NCBI GenBank assembly: GCA_031268615.1
Contig: JAIRWZ010000157.1
Coordinates: forward strand, 1 to 10,664
Direction of reading: 5' to 3'
DNA length: 10,664 nt
DNA from: Actinomycetes bacterium
GTDB taxonomy: Bacteria; Actinomycetota; Coriobacteriia; WRKU01; WQUG01
Below are positions 1 to 6,083 of the stretch, piece after piece. The notes beneath the pieces were generated by a model. The model searched no databases. It was not told the DNA's origin and worked only from the letters and a program-made list of their open reading frames with translations. Each line of letters opens with the position of its first letter. Position 1 is the stretch's first letter. A program made the translations under genes and the position numbers.

Positions 1-19
1 CCGACGACCTATTTTGCCA

Positions 20-31
20 CCCCCCCCCCCC
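20..31. repeat. Homopolymer run of 12 C
   Basis: Twelve consecutive C bases lie about 90 bp upstream of the transporter gene. Runs this long are prone to slippage in the cell and to miscounting in sequencing. It is outside any gene I can support, so a phase-variation role would have to act on promoter spacing or on a gene that ends off the left edge of the window. Confidence 0.9.
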
Positions 32-84
32 GTGAAGAGACGTCAGCCAGAGCAGAGTGTTGTCACGAAATCCCAAAGCAAGCA

Positions 85-104
85 GTCAATCCGCGTCAAT
101 CCGT
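85..104 (+). repeat. 10-bp tandem duplication upstream of the EamA gene
   Basis: The 9-mer GTCAATCCG occurs twice with a period of 10 (85-94 and 95-104; the tenth base is C then T). It ends just before the -10-like hexamer at 107-112. It could be a chance duplication or a regulator half-site pair. No known operator is recognised. Confidence 0.6.
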
Positions 105-106
105 GA

Positions 107-118
107 TACACTGGCCCG
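107..118 (+). promoter_or_regulatory. Possible -10 box for leaderless transcription of the EamA gene
   Basis: TACACT (107-112) lies 6 nt before the ATG at 119 and no purine-rich ribosome site precedes that ATG. A -10 box at this distance would start the mRNA at or next to the start codon. The same layout (TAYACTGG, then 4 nt, then ATG) is found before the LysR gene starting at 5829. No convincing -35 element is seen, so this is tentative. Confidence 0.3.
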
Positions 119-1123
119 ATGAAATCTGCCGTCAAAGGGCATATCGCCGCCGCAGCCGTCATGATAATCTGGGGCTTGACCTTCGTCTCGTCCGACTTAG
201 TGCTGGTCGCGGGCGTGAACACCGTAGAGCTTCTGTTGGTCCGTTTCGGCCTGGGCTGGTTGCTGCTACTGGTCCTGCGCCCGAAAATCCCCGCGTTCCG
301 CTCCATCCGCGCCGAGGCCCCGTTCGCGCTCTGCGGACTGTTCGGCGTCGTCCTCTACTACGCGGGCGAATACACGGCGCTGCGCCTGACGCTGGTCTCG
401 ACGGTTGGCATACTGGTCGCCACCGCGCCGCTGTTTACCGCCTTCCTGTCCTGGGCCGTGTACAAAAAGAAGCCGACCAAGCTCTTCCTCGCCGGTTTTG
501 TCCTGGCGCTTGCCGGTATCGTGTTGGTTGGCGTTTCCGGTTCTGCCGGTGGAGGAGAAGTGAGTACGTCCACTCCAGCGATACGCTTATTAGGAGACCT
601 GCTCGCACTTCTGGCAGCTTTTACCTGGGCCGTCTATAGCGTCGTATACCTAAAGATTGGTAATCCGAACCCAGACTCACCCTCAAATCCGAACCCGAAC
701 CCGAACCCAGACTCACCCTCAGACCCAAACCCGAATCCGGACAACTCCGTTAAAGCACACGCCGCGTCAGGCGACCCCGTGCTGGCGACCCGCCGTATCT
801 TTTTCTATGGCGTAATCATGCTGCTTGCGGGTCTCCCTTTTCTGGGCATTCATCCGAATTGGGCGCTCTATGCTCGCCCGGTGGTGTGGGGCAACCTGCT
901 TTTTCTGGCGTGTATCGCAACGGCGCTCGGGTATGTCGCCTGGAATTACGCCATTAACCAGCTGGGTGAATTGCGCAGCAGCGCCTACTTGTACGGTATC
1001 CCTGTGGTGACGCTCCTCGGTTCGGTTGTCGTACTGCACGAACCGTTTACCTGGCCCGCTGCTGTCGGCATTATCCTCATCACCATAGGCCTCATTCTAT
1101 CCGAACGCAGCCACCGAACATAG
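119..1123 (+). CDS. EamA/DMT-superfamily transporter with Asn-Pro-rich central loop
   Basis: This is a 334-residue polytopic membrane protein of the drug/metabolite transporter type, with two EamA halves (about residues 8-140 and 157-327). Each half contains about five hydrophobic segments. Typical family features are the early WGLTFV segment and the C-terminal part with GYVAWNYAI (271-279), SSAYLYGIPVVTLL (287-300), LHEP (306-309) and the closing hydrophobic helix before LSERSHRT. The family exports amino acids, metabolites or drugs; the substrate cannot be read from sequence. The loop around residues 181-208 is unusual: it is built of NP/NPD/DSPS repeats that ordinary EamA proteins (about 290-310 residues) lack, and it accounts for the extra length. 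Residues 147-150 (EVST) are encoded by a copy of the dispersed 16-bp motif. The ATG at 119 has no Shine-Dalgarno sequence but has a -10-like box immediately upstream, suggesting a leaderless message. The gene appears to be monocistronic. Confidence 0.9.
   Translation: MKSAVKGHIAAAAVMIIWGLTFVSSDLVLVAGVNTVELLLVRFGLGWLLLLVLRPKIPAFRSIRAEAPFALCGLFGVVLYYAGEYTALRLTLVSTVGILVATAPLFTAFLSWAVYKKKPTKLFLAGFVLALAGIVLVGVSGSAGGGEVSTSTPAIRLLGDLLALLAAFTWAVYSVVYLKIGNPNPDSPSNPNPNPNPDSPSDPNPNPDNSVKAHAASGDPVLATRRIFFYGVIMLLAGLPFLGIHPNWALYARPVVWGNLLFLACIATALGYVAWNYAINQLGELRSSAYLYGIPVVTLLGSVVVLHEPFTWPAAVGIILITIGLILSERSHRT
557..572 (+). repeat. Dispersed 16-bp motif, copy 1 (inside the EamA gene)
   Basis: GAAGTGAGTACGTCCA, a perfect match to the consensus of this window. 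It encodes Glu-Val-Ser-Thr-Ser at residues 147-151, in the loop joining the two EamA halves. It is flanked by GGAG (554-557) and CTCC (573-576), giving a short inverted repeat around it. Confidence 0.8.
662..741 (+). repeat. Intragenic hexamer-based minisatellite
   Basis: Six-base units of the type AACCCG/AATCCG/AACCCA are strung together here. An 18-bp block (AACCCAGACTCACCCTCA) occurs exactly twice, at 668-685 and 704-721, 36 bp apart. All periods are multiples of three, so gain or loss of units would change the length of the NPNPD loop of the transporter without a frameshift. Likely produced by replication slippage or unequal recombination. Confidence 0.9.
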
Positions 1124-1146
1124 CGCGCTCACAAGCGATCCGCCTG

Positions 1147-1524
1147 TTATAGTCTCGCAAGATTACCAGATGCAATAAGTGCAGCGGTAACGGGAGCAAA
1201 GTCGGTCGGTTGCAATCGACCCAATGGTTCGCTACGCAGGATATCTCGTGTATTTAGTATGATTATCTGGTCACACCGCGCCGTTGTTGGAGCGACTAGT
1301 CCCGACTCTTTCCATCTTGAAAGAGGAATATCAAAGGTATCAGGTCGTACGCTTACAGTAGTGAGTTTTACGACAGCGCAAGCTTGTTCACGCACTGCCA
1401 CAAGCAGCACGGGCCGCACTTTGCCAACTTTTGGCTTGTCCTCAAAATGGATATAGGCAAGCCATATATCCCAAACAGAGAGACCTTTATTCATGCTGGG
1501 CATATTCTGCATAAAGTTTGTCAT
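1147..1524 (-). CDS. PemK/MazF-like type II toxin
   Basis: This is a protein of 125 residues with the PemK/MazF fold signature: an early strand VWDIWLAYI (17-25), the loop K-V-G-K-V-R-P-V-L-L-V (32-42) whose Arg-Pro is the family's hallmark, a central strand VVKLTTVS (51-58), then DIPL (65-68), APTTARCDQIIIL (78-90) and the closing helix region PVTAALIA. Members are mRNA-cleaving endoribonucleases held in check by the adjacent antitoxin. I chose the ATG at 1524 because GGAGG (1534-1538 on this strand) sits 9 nt before it. An ATG at 1494 (MNKGLSVWD) would start nearer the conserved domain but lacks a ribosome site, and the longer open frame back to 1632 has no support. The gene overlaps the 3' end of the antitoxin gene by 38 bp, which implies translational coupling. 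The family call is firm; the activity is inferred. Confidence 0.88.
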   Translation of the reverse strand: MTNFMQNMPSMNKGLSVWDIWLAYIHFEDKPKVGKVRPVLLVAVREQACAVVKLTTVSVRPDTFDIPLSRWKESGLVAPTTARCDQIIILNTRDILRSEPLGRLQPTDFAPVTAALIASGNLARL

Positions 1525-1789
1525 ACACAGAATCCTCCGGAGCATCTTCTGCGGCGGAAAGCACTGGATATCCAAAACGTGGGTCTGCACGAACAAAAGC
1601 CGGATTGTCCCAGTTAAATTGACGATTATCAACGGATAAACGAAAAGGGATTTCCCGGCGCAAAGCTACTTGGCGCAAGAAAAGAGTAATCGCAGCGCTT
1701 AAGCTCAGACCTAGACTGTCAATTACGTCCGTTGCGTCAGCTTTAATTTGTTTGTCGATGCGGATGGTAATACTATCTTCACGTGCCAT
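1487..1789 (-). CDS. RelB/DinJ-like antitoxin
   Basis: This is a 100-residue protein. Its N-terminal part, SITIRIDKQIKADATDVIDS followed by LGLSLSAAITLFLRQ, is the ribbon-helix-helix DNA-binding domain typical of RelB/DinJ antitoxins (roughly residues 6-50), with the customary IPFRLS stretch after it. The acidic C-terminal tail (AEDAPEDSVYDKLYAEY) would be the toxin-binding segment. The ATG at 1789 is preceded by AAAGGAGGT on the same strand, an almost perfect ribosome site. The open frame extends upstream to 1945, but that part lies across the operator-like repeats and is not protein-like. Antitoxins of this type usually repress their own operon; the tandem 9-bp repeat upstream fits that. 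Pairing of a RelB/DinJ-type antitoxin with a PemK/MazF-type toxin is a mixed but known kind of combination. Confidence 0.9.
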   Translation of the reverse strand: MAREDSITIRIDKQIKADATDVIDSLGLSLSAAITLFLRQVALRREIPFRLSVDNRQFNWDNPAFVRADPRFGYPVLSAAEDAPEDSVYDKLYAEYAQHE

Positions 1790-1827
1790 CAACCAACCTC
1801 CTTTGTGTTTGGACTCAATGCAATCAC

Positions 1828-1870
1828 ATTGTACTGATTTTGTCAATAAAATGTATAACATGTATAACAT
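1828..1870 (-). promoter_or_regulatory. Antitoxin-toxin promoter and tandem operator-like repeat
   Basis: On the plus strand TGTATAACA is repeated head-to-tail at 1852-1860 and 1861-1869 (period-9 identity from 1851 to 1870). Read on the minus strand, TACAAT (1833-1828) resembles a -10 box. TATACA (1857-1852), 18 bp upstream of it and inside the repeat, is a 4-of-6 match to a -35 box. A consensus TTGACA also occurs at 1846-1841 but lacks a good -10 at standard spacing. Repeated sites overlapping the promoter would suit autorepression by a ribbon-helix-helix antitoxin. The repeats are seen; the function is inferred. Confidence 0.4.
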
Positions 1871-1932
1871 CCCGGCACGACGGCAAACATGACTGATGCG
1901 GTGAAATTGCAAGTACACTTCAATTGCAGGTC

Positions 1933-1948
1933 TGGACGCGCTCACTTC
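1933..1948 (-). repeat. Dispersed 16-bp motif, copy 2
   Basis: Minus-strand GAAGTGAGCGCGTCCA differs from the consensus at two positions (TA replaced by CG). It lies between the toxin-antitoxin operon and tyrS, about 60 bp before the tyrS start. Confidence 0.6.
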
Positions 1949-2010
1949 GCATGCGTTATTCTAAAAGGGATATATGCACGGTACTCAATCTGTAGGAAAG
2001 GGTTGATTTT

Positions 2011-3228
2011 TTGACCGTTGACGAACAACTGGATATTTTGCAATCTGGCACGGCTGACATTGTGCCGCTGGCTGACTTGAAGACAAAACTACAGCGAGGC
2101 GTGCCGCTGCGCGTGAAGCTGGGGGTTGACCCGACAGCGCCCGACCTGCATTTGGGCCACGCTGTGCCGCTGCGCAAGCTGCGCCAATTCCAGGATTGCG
2201 GCCACACCGTAACGCTCATCATTGGCGATTTTACCGCGCTCATCGGCGACCCTTCCGGTCGCAATACCACCCGTCCGCCCCTGACGCCCCAGCAGGTTAA
2301 CGACAACGCCCAGACCTACGTCACCCAGGCCTTTCGCATTCTTGACCCCGACCGCACGCAGCTGCGCCGCAACTCTGAATGGCTGGGCTCTCTGGACTTC
2401 AGGCAGGTTCTGCAGCTGACGGCACAGTTCACGGTGGCGCGCATTCTGGAGCGTGACGACTTTCAGCAACGCTATCGCGACCAAAAACCCATCTCTCTGC
2501 ATGAATTCCTCTACCCCGTCGCGCAGGCCTACGACTCGGTCGCGATACAGGCCGATGTCGAGCTGGGCGGCACCGATCAGCTGTTCAACCTGTTGGCCGG
2601 TCGGGAACTGATGGAAAAAAGCGGTCTGGAGCCGCAGGTCTGTCTCACCCTGCCCTTGCTGGAAGGTATTGACGGCGTGCGCAAAATGTCGAAATCCTAC
2701 GGCAACTACGTCGGGCTGACCGATGAGGCGGCCGATATGTTCGGCAAAGTCATGTCAATCCCTGACACGCTGATGCCCGCTTGGTTCACGCTGGCTTCAG
2801 GTCTGCCCCTGCCAGATATCCGCACCATACGGGCAGGTCTGACCGATGGCACGGCTGACCCGAACGCGACCAAGCGGCGTCTGGCACGCGCCATCGTCGC
2901 GCTCTATCACGGCGAAGCCGCCGCTCTGGAAGCCGAAGCCGCCTTCGACCGCGTCTTCAAACGACACGAAGTCCCCGACGACATTCCCTCCTTCCAATTA
3001 TCTGAAGTGAGTACGCCCAATCCTGAAGGACTCGTGTATGTGCCAGCGGTTATGGTGGCGGTCGGTCTGTCTGCTTCTGCCGGCGAAGCACGACGTCTGA
3101 TTGACGGTGGCGGAGTCAAAGTTGACGGCTCTGCTCTGCCCGCGAAGACCTATCAGCTGGAGACTTCGCTTGTGGAAAACTCTGTCATTCAGGTCGGCAA
3201 GCGTAAATTCGCGCGTCTCGTCGCGTAA
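2011..3228 (+). CDS. tyrS: Tyrosyl-tRNA synthetase, KMSKS (TyrZ-like) type
   Basis: A complete 405-residue class Ic aminoacyl-tRNA synthetase that charges tRNA-Tyr in the cytoplasm. The Rossmann-fold catalytic domain contains VDPTAPDLHLGHAVPLRK (39-56, HIGH motif as HLGH 47-50), IGDFTALIGDPSGR (71-84), LYPVAQAYDS (167-176), ELGGTDQLFNLLAGREL (184-200) and KMSKS (225-229). KMSKS rather than KFGKS marks the TyrZ-like subgroup. The anticodon-binding region follows, and an S4 RNA-binding domain ends the protein (about 343-400). The start is TTG at 2011, preceded by AGGAAAGGG (1994-2002) at 8 nt; no in-frame ATG offers a better alternative. No T-box leader is visible in the short upstream region. 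Oddity: the linker before the S4 domain (residues 332-336) is encoded by a copy of the dispersed 16-bp motif. The gene stands alone. Confidence 0.97.
   Translation: MTVDEQLDILQSGTADIVPLADLKTKLQRGVPLRVKLGVDPTAPDLHLGHAVPLRKLRQFQDCGHTVTLIIGDFTALIGDPSGRNTTRPPLTPQQVNDNAQTYVTQAFRILDPDRTQLRRNSEWLGSLDFRQVLQLTAQFTVARILERDDFQQRYRDQKPISLHEFLYPVAQAYDSVAIQADVELGGTDQLFNLLAGRELMEKSGLEPQVCLTLPLLEGIDGVRKMSKSYGNYVGLTDEAADMFGKVMSIPDTLMPAWFTLASGLPLPDIRTIRAGLTDGTADPNATKRRLARAIVALYHGEAAALEAEAAFDRVFKRHEVPDDIPSFQLSEVSTPNPEGLVYVPAVMVAVGLSASAGEARRLIDGGGVKVDGSALPAKTYQLETSLVENSVIQVGKRKFARLVA
3004..3019 (+). repeat. Dispersed 16-bp motif, copy 3 (inside tyrS)
   Basis: GAAGTGAGTACGCCCA, one mismatch to the consensus. It encodes Glu-Val-Ser-Thr-Pro at residues 332-336, in the linker between the anticodon-binding region and the S4 domain. 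The reading frame is the same as in the EamA gene copy. Confidence 0.8.
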
Positions 3229-3401
3229 TTTCCTAAAGAACAATCGCTGACGGGACCGACGTTGTCTCTGCATAGCGCTGTGTTTAAGAATTACTTAAGA
3301 TACTCGTTAGATTGGTATCAGGAAAAGTATAGAACGCGTTAAGGTCTGCTTCTCCAGAATTGCGAAAGTCCTGTTGATTCCGCAAAAAGAGGGGAGTAGT
3401 A

Positions 3402-4838
3402 ATGAACAGAAAGACTTTGGTAGGAATTGCGGTAGTGCTGGGTGGGGTTGTTCTGTCGTGGGCGCTCCCGGTATTTTCGGCATGTGCGGCAAGCTATGGT
3501 GATATTCGCTATACCCTTGAGGACGCGAAAGGAGCGGTGGGCGCCGGTGTGTACATTACTTCCTATAAGGGTAAAGCCACCGCGCTGACTATTCCGAAAG
3601 TTATTCTGGGCGAGCCAGTAGTTAGCGTGAAACTGACGGGGCTGAAAAAGAAACTCAAAAATCTTACGGTCACGTCAACAGGATCTCTGCGGGCTCTTGA
3701 CGTTCATGGCAACGCGCTGACAACGCTGAATTTGGGGTCTAACGCACAACTGCGCAGCGTGAACTGCGACAAGAATAAACTGAAAGTATTGACCTTAGGT
3801 TCAAAACCGCAGCTAAGTCAGCTCAGTTGCGAAAAGAATGTGTTAACCGCGCTGGATACCAGTGGCTGTCCGCGTCTGAATGTGTTGCATGTCAGTTCTA
3901 ATAAACTCATTCGACTTCCCCTGGGTAGCAACACCCAACTAACCGAGCTGTTGTGTCCTAAAAACCAGCTGCCCATTCTGAACGTGTCGCCACTTGTCAA
4001 GTTGCAGACTTTGGATTGCTCTGTCAATAAGTTGAAGATTTTGGCAATAGCGAACAATCCTGCATTGACTACGTTGAACTGTTCGGATAACAAGCTGACG
4101 GCGTTGGTATTACTATACAATACGCGGCTGAAGACCTTGCGCTGTGCAAAAAATAAGCTGACGGTGCTGCCGCTCGTGACCAATACGGCGCTTACTTATC
4201 TGGATTGTTCGCACAATAAAATAACGGTACTGCCCTTGACAACACAGAGCCGACTGGAACACCTGGCTTGTACCAGCAATAAACTGAGCGTTCTGAACTT
4301 TGCGAACAACCTGCGTCTGAAGTATTTGAGTTGTGGCAGCAACAAACTGACGGCGCTCAATGTCAGTATCTTGAAGCAGCTGGACTATCTGGCGGTTTCG
4401 GGCAATAAGCTGCTTGTTCTCAATATTTCTTCCAATCCGGCCTTGACCTATCTGTCCTGTGCCAGCAATAAACTGGTCGTTCTGGATTTGAGAGCCAATC
4501 CAAAGTTAAAAACCTTGTACTGTGGCAACAATAAGCTGATTGACCTGATTCTCAAGAGGCAAAGTGAGATAAAGGAACTGCATGCCGAAAAGAATTTACT
4601 GGGCTTACTGCCGACAAACTGTACGCCAAAACTGGAAATCCTGCAGTGCAATAACAACCTGTTGAAAAATCTGGCCCTAGGACCCAACGGTCGGGTCAAA
4701 AAGGTTCTCTGCGAGAAAAACCTCTTCACGATTTTGGACGTAACAAAACATCCCGCTTTGCGCACGCTGCGCGTCAGCAAAGGTGTGAGAGTGGATAAAG
4801 ATAAAGGCGCCAATATCGCCATCAGCTATGTGAAATAA
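3402..4838 (+). CDS. Secreted leucine-rich-repeat protein with cysteine ladder (InlJ-like repeats)
   Basis: A 478-residue protein that begins with a Sec signal peptide: Lys near the N-terminus, a hydrophobic core at about 6-24 and a likely cut after the Ala-Cys-Ala segment near 27-29. A short domain (30-94) rich in beta-forming residues follows. From residue 95 comes an unbroken array of 21-residue leucine-rich repeats of the form (x)LxxLxCxxNxLxxLxLxxNx. The repeats start at 95, 116, 137 and so on to 452: 17 full units plus a last partial one, with no length deviation. The sixth core position is Cys in 13 of 18 units (122, 143, 185, 206, 227, 248, 269, 290, 311, 353, 374, 416, 437). This is the 'cysteine ladder' described for Listeria internalin J. 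There is no LPXTG anchor, C-terminal helix or extra domain, so the protein is probably released or bound by partners. A role in adhesion or protein-protein contact is inferred from the family only. GAGGGGAG (3389-3396) is the ribosome site, 5 nt before the ATG. The gene is monocistronic and convergent with the next gene. Confidence 0.92.
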   Translation: MNRKTLVGIAVVLGGVVLSWALPVFSACAASYGDIRYTLEDAKGAVGAGVYITSYKGKATALTIPKVILGEPVVSVKLTGLKKKLKNLTVTSTGSLRALDVHGNALTTLNLGSNAQLRSVNCDKNKLKVLTLGSKPQLSQLSCEKNVLTALDTSGCPRLNVLHVSSNKLIRLPLGSNTQLTELLCPKNQLPILNVSPLVKLQTLDCSVNKLKILAIANNPALTTLNCSDNKLTALVLLYNTRLKTLRCAKNKLTVLPLVTNTALTYLDCSHNKITVLPLTTQSRLEHLACTSNKLSVLNFANNLRLKYLSCGSNKLTALNVSILKQLDYLAVSGNKLLVLNISSNPALTYLSCASNKLVVLDLRANPKLKTLYCGNNKLIDLILKRQSEIKELHAEKNLLGLLPTNCTPKLEILQCNNNLLKNLALGPNGRVKKVLCEKNLFTILDVTKHPALRTLRVSKGVRVDKDKGANIAISYVK

Positions 4839-4895
4839 ACAAACTGATTGCTGCCGCTTCGCCATCAAGCAATTCCCGAAAATGTCGAGGGGCGT

Positions 4896-4954
4896 GCCGC
4901 TACGTTGCCCGCCCCCCGCACTACACGCTACCGCACTACACGCCGCTACGTTGC
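4896..4954. repeat. Short direct-repeat cluster at the LysR gene 3' end
   Basis: GCCGCTACGTTGC occurs at 4896-4908 and again at 4942-4954. Between them a 15-bp unit containing GCACTACACGC is duplicated in tandem (4916-4930 and 4931-4945). The repeats run across the minus-strand stop codon (4936-4938) of the LysR gene, so its last codons may have been altered by the duplication. The stretch lies in the convergent gap after the LRR gene; no clear terminator was found there. Confidence 0.75.
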
Positions 4955-5829
4955 GTGCAGAAGGCGTCAATGAGGGCGCGAATCGCATCGCTTTGCTCGA
5001 AATCGCGCCGATGGACCAGCGCCAGGTCCGCCATAATCTGCTCTTTCAGCGGTACGCAGACCACCAAATCCTTGTAGTAAGCATCGGCCTGGACCAGCTT
5101 TTTGGGCAGAGCTGAAATTCCGATACCCTTACTGACCGAGGACAGTAACAGTTCGTGGCGCTTGTGATACAGGCGGACATTGGGCATAATCCTTTGTCGG
5201 GCGCAGGCAGCCAGAAATGTCTGTGACAAGGTGGATTCCTGATGAATCAGGACAAATCGCTCGTCAGCAATTTCTGACAGAGATACTTCGGTGCATCCAG
5301 CCAGAGGATGGCTCTTATTGACGATGATATGCAGATAATCGGTAATCAGCATAAACCATTCATAAATGTCAGCGTTCAGCAACGAGGGCCGCATTATCGC
5401 AAGGTCCAGCTGGTACAGGCGTAGTTTTTGCTCCAGTTCACTTTGGTTACGTTCGCACAGGTCTACCTGAATATTGGGGTTCGTAGCATGAAAATCACCT
5501 AACAGGGCGACAAAATTATGTTCAGCCAGCAGGGGTAGGGTCCCCAGGCGCACATGAGCTTTGCGGCTGTCGGCATACGCCGCCAGTCTTGTCAGAGTTT
5601 GCTCCCGATTACGAATGGCTTTTTGAGCAAAAATCTGGAAGGCGGTGCCCGCGGGTGTCAGCCGCACACCATTGGGATTGCGAAAAAACAGGCTGACGCC
5701 CAGCTCTCGTTCCAGCGCGCTAATTTGTTTGGAAACCCATGACGGGGAAACCAAAATCAGTTCAGAAGCATCGGCAAAATTGCGACATTCAGCCGCCGCG
5801 CAGAAGTATGTGAGCTGGTCAAAGTTCAT
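4936..5829 (-). CDS. LysR-family transcriptional regulator (divergent from the decarboxylase gene)
   Basis: A 297-residue regulator of normal family length. Residues 1-60 form the winged helix-turn-helix: MNFDQLTYFCAAAE, NFADASELILVSPSWVSKQI (recognition region), LERELGVSLFFR and LTPAG. A linker helix and a periplasmic-binding-protein-like effector domain (about 90-297) follow, including VRLGTLPLL, LAIMRP, HPLAG and GIGISALP. Such proteins bind T-N11-A sites and activate a divergent gene when an aromatic or organic acid binds. The position back-to-back with the UbiD-family gene, with three such sites in between, makes it the likely regulator of that gene. The ATG at 5829 has a -10-like TATACT 6 nt upstream and only a GGAG at 2 nt, so translation may be leaderless. 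It is related to the second LysR protein of the window. The inducer is unknown, plausibly the decarboxylase substrate. Confidence 0.93.
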   Translation of the reverse strand: MNFDQLTYFCAAAECRNFADASELILVSPSWVSKQISALERELGVSLFFRNPNGVRLTPAGTAFQIFAQKAIRNREQTLTRLAAYADSRKAHVRLGTLPLLAEHNFVALLGDFHATNPNIQVDLCERNQSELEQKLRLYQLDLAIMRPSLLNADIYEWFMLITDYLHIIVNKSHPLAGCTEVSLSEIADERFVLIHQESTLSQTFLAACARQRIMPNVRLYHKRHELLLSSVSKGIGISALPKKLVQADAYYKDLVVCVPLKEQIMADLALVHRRDFEQSDAIRALIDAFCTQRSGV

Positions 5830-5841
5830 AACTCCAGTATA
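5830..5841 (-). promoter_or_regulatory. Possible -10 box for leaderless transcription of the first LysR gene
   Basis: On the minus strand TATACT (5841-5836) is followed by GGAGTT and the ATG at 5829. A -10 box here would place the transcript start at the initiation codon. A -35 box at 17-18 bp upstream is poor. GGAG within the 6-nt gap is too close to be a usual ribosome site. Confidence 0.3.
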
Positions 5842-5862
5842 GCGGAGAAGACTGGCGGGGAA

Positions 5863-5878
5863 TGGACGTACTCACTTC
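5863..5878 (-). repeat. Dispersed 16-bp motif, copy 4
   Basis: Minus-strand GAAGTGAGTACGTCCA, identical to copy 1. It lies in the divergent region between the first LysR gene and the decarboxylase gene, 34 bp upstream of the LysR start and adjacent to the operator array. Confidence 0.8.
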
Positions 5879-5885
5879 GGCTCCT

Positions 5886-5957
5886 TGCAAATTTGGCATG
5901 ATATTTTTCCAAATTGGAAAAGCACAAGCACCCTCCTTCCGTACTGACAAATTGGAA
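5886..5957. promoter_or_regulatory. LysR-type operator array between the LysR and ubiD-like genes
   Basis: Three T-N11-A sites share the core CAAATTTGG/CAAATTGG: TGCAAATTTGGCA (5886-5898), TTCCAAATTGGAA (5907-5919) and TGACAAATTGGAA (5945-5957). The middle one sits inside a perfect 17-bp palindrome with one central base (5905-5921). The spacing between the first two centres is 21 bp, two helical turns; the third lies 38 bp further on, nearer the decarboxylase gene. This matches the recognition-site/activation-site layout known for LysR regulators. Which of the two LysR proteins binds is an inference from position. Confidence 0.65.
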
Positions 5958-5982
5958 AACTAAACTGCCAAAACACCGCTTG

Positions 5983-6000
5983 CGCCCCTGAACTGGGGCG
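5983..6000 (+). other. Small GC-rich hairpin upstream of the decarboxylase gene
   Basis: CGCCCC (5983-5988) and GGGGCG (5995-6000) form a perfect 6-bp stem with a 6-nt loop, about 85 nt before the start codon. No U-run follows, so it is not a standard terminator. It could be an mRNA leader structure or chance. Confidence 0.3.
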
Positions 6001-6083
6001 GTGAAGATAAAGTTGCGACCCCATATCGCAAAGGTCTCACCGAACGAAAAGGAAGTAGTGAAAGCTTTACGAAAGGAGATAAG

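Noticed and set aside
662-741. CRISPR array
   Set aside because: The units are 6-36 bp, contiguous and coding in frame; there are no unique spacers between conserved repeats.
1790-1945. N-terminal extension of the antitoxin frame
   Set aside because: The extension crosses the promoter and operator-like repeats, and a near-perfect ribosome site supports the start at 1789.
1946-2010. T-box riboswitch before tyrS
   Set aside because: The space is too short and no T-box consensus, specifier stem or terminator hairpin could be found.
4847-4873. Terminator after the LRR gene (ATTGCT ... AGCAAT)
   Set aside because: Only six pairs with a 15-nt loop and no U-run on either strand; too weak to call.
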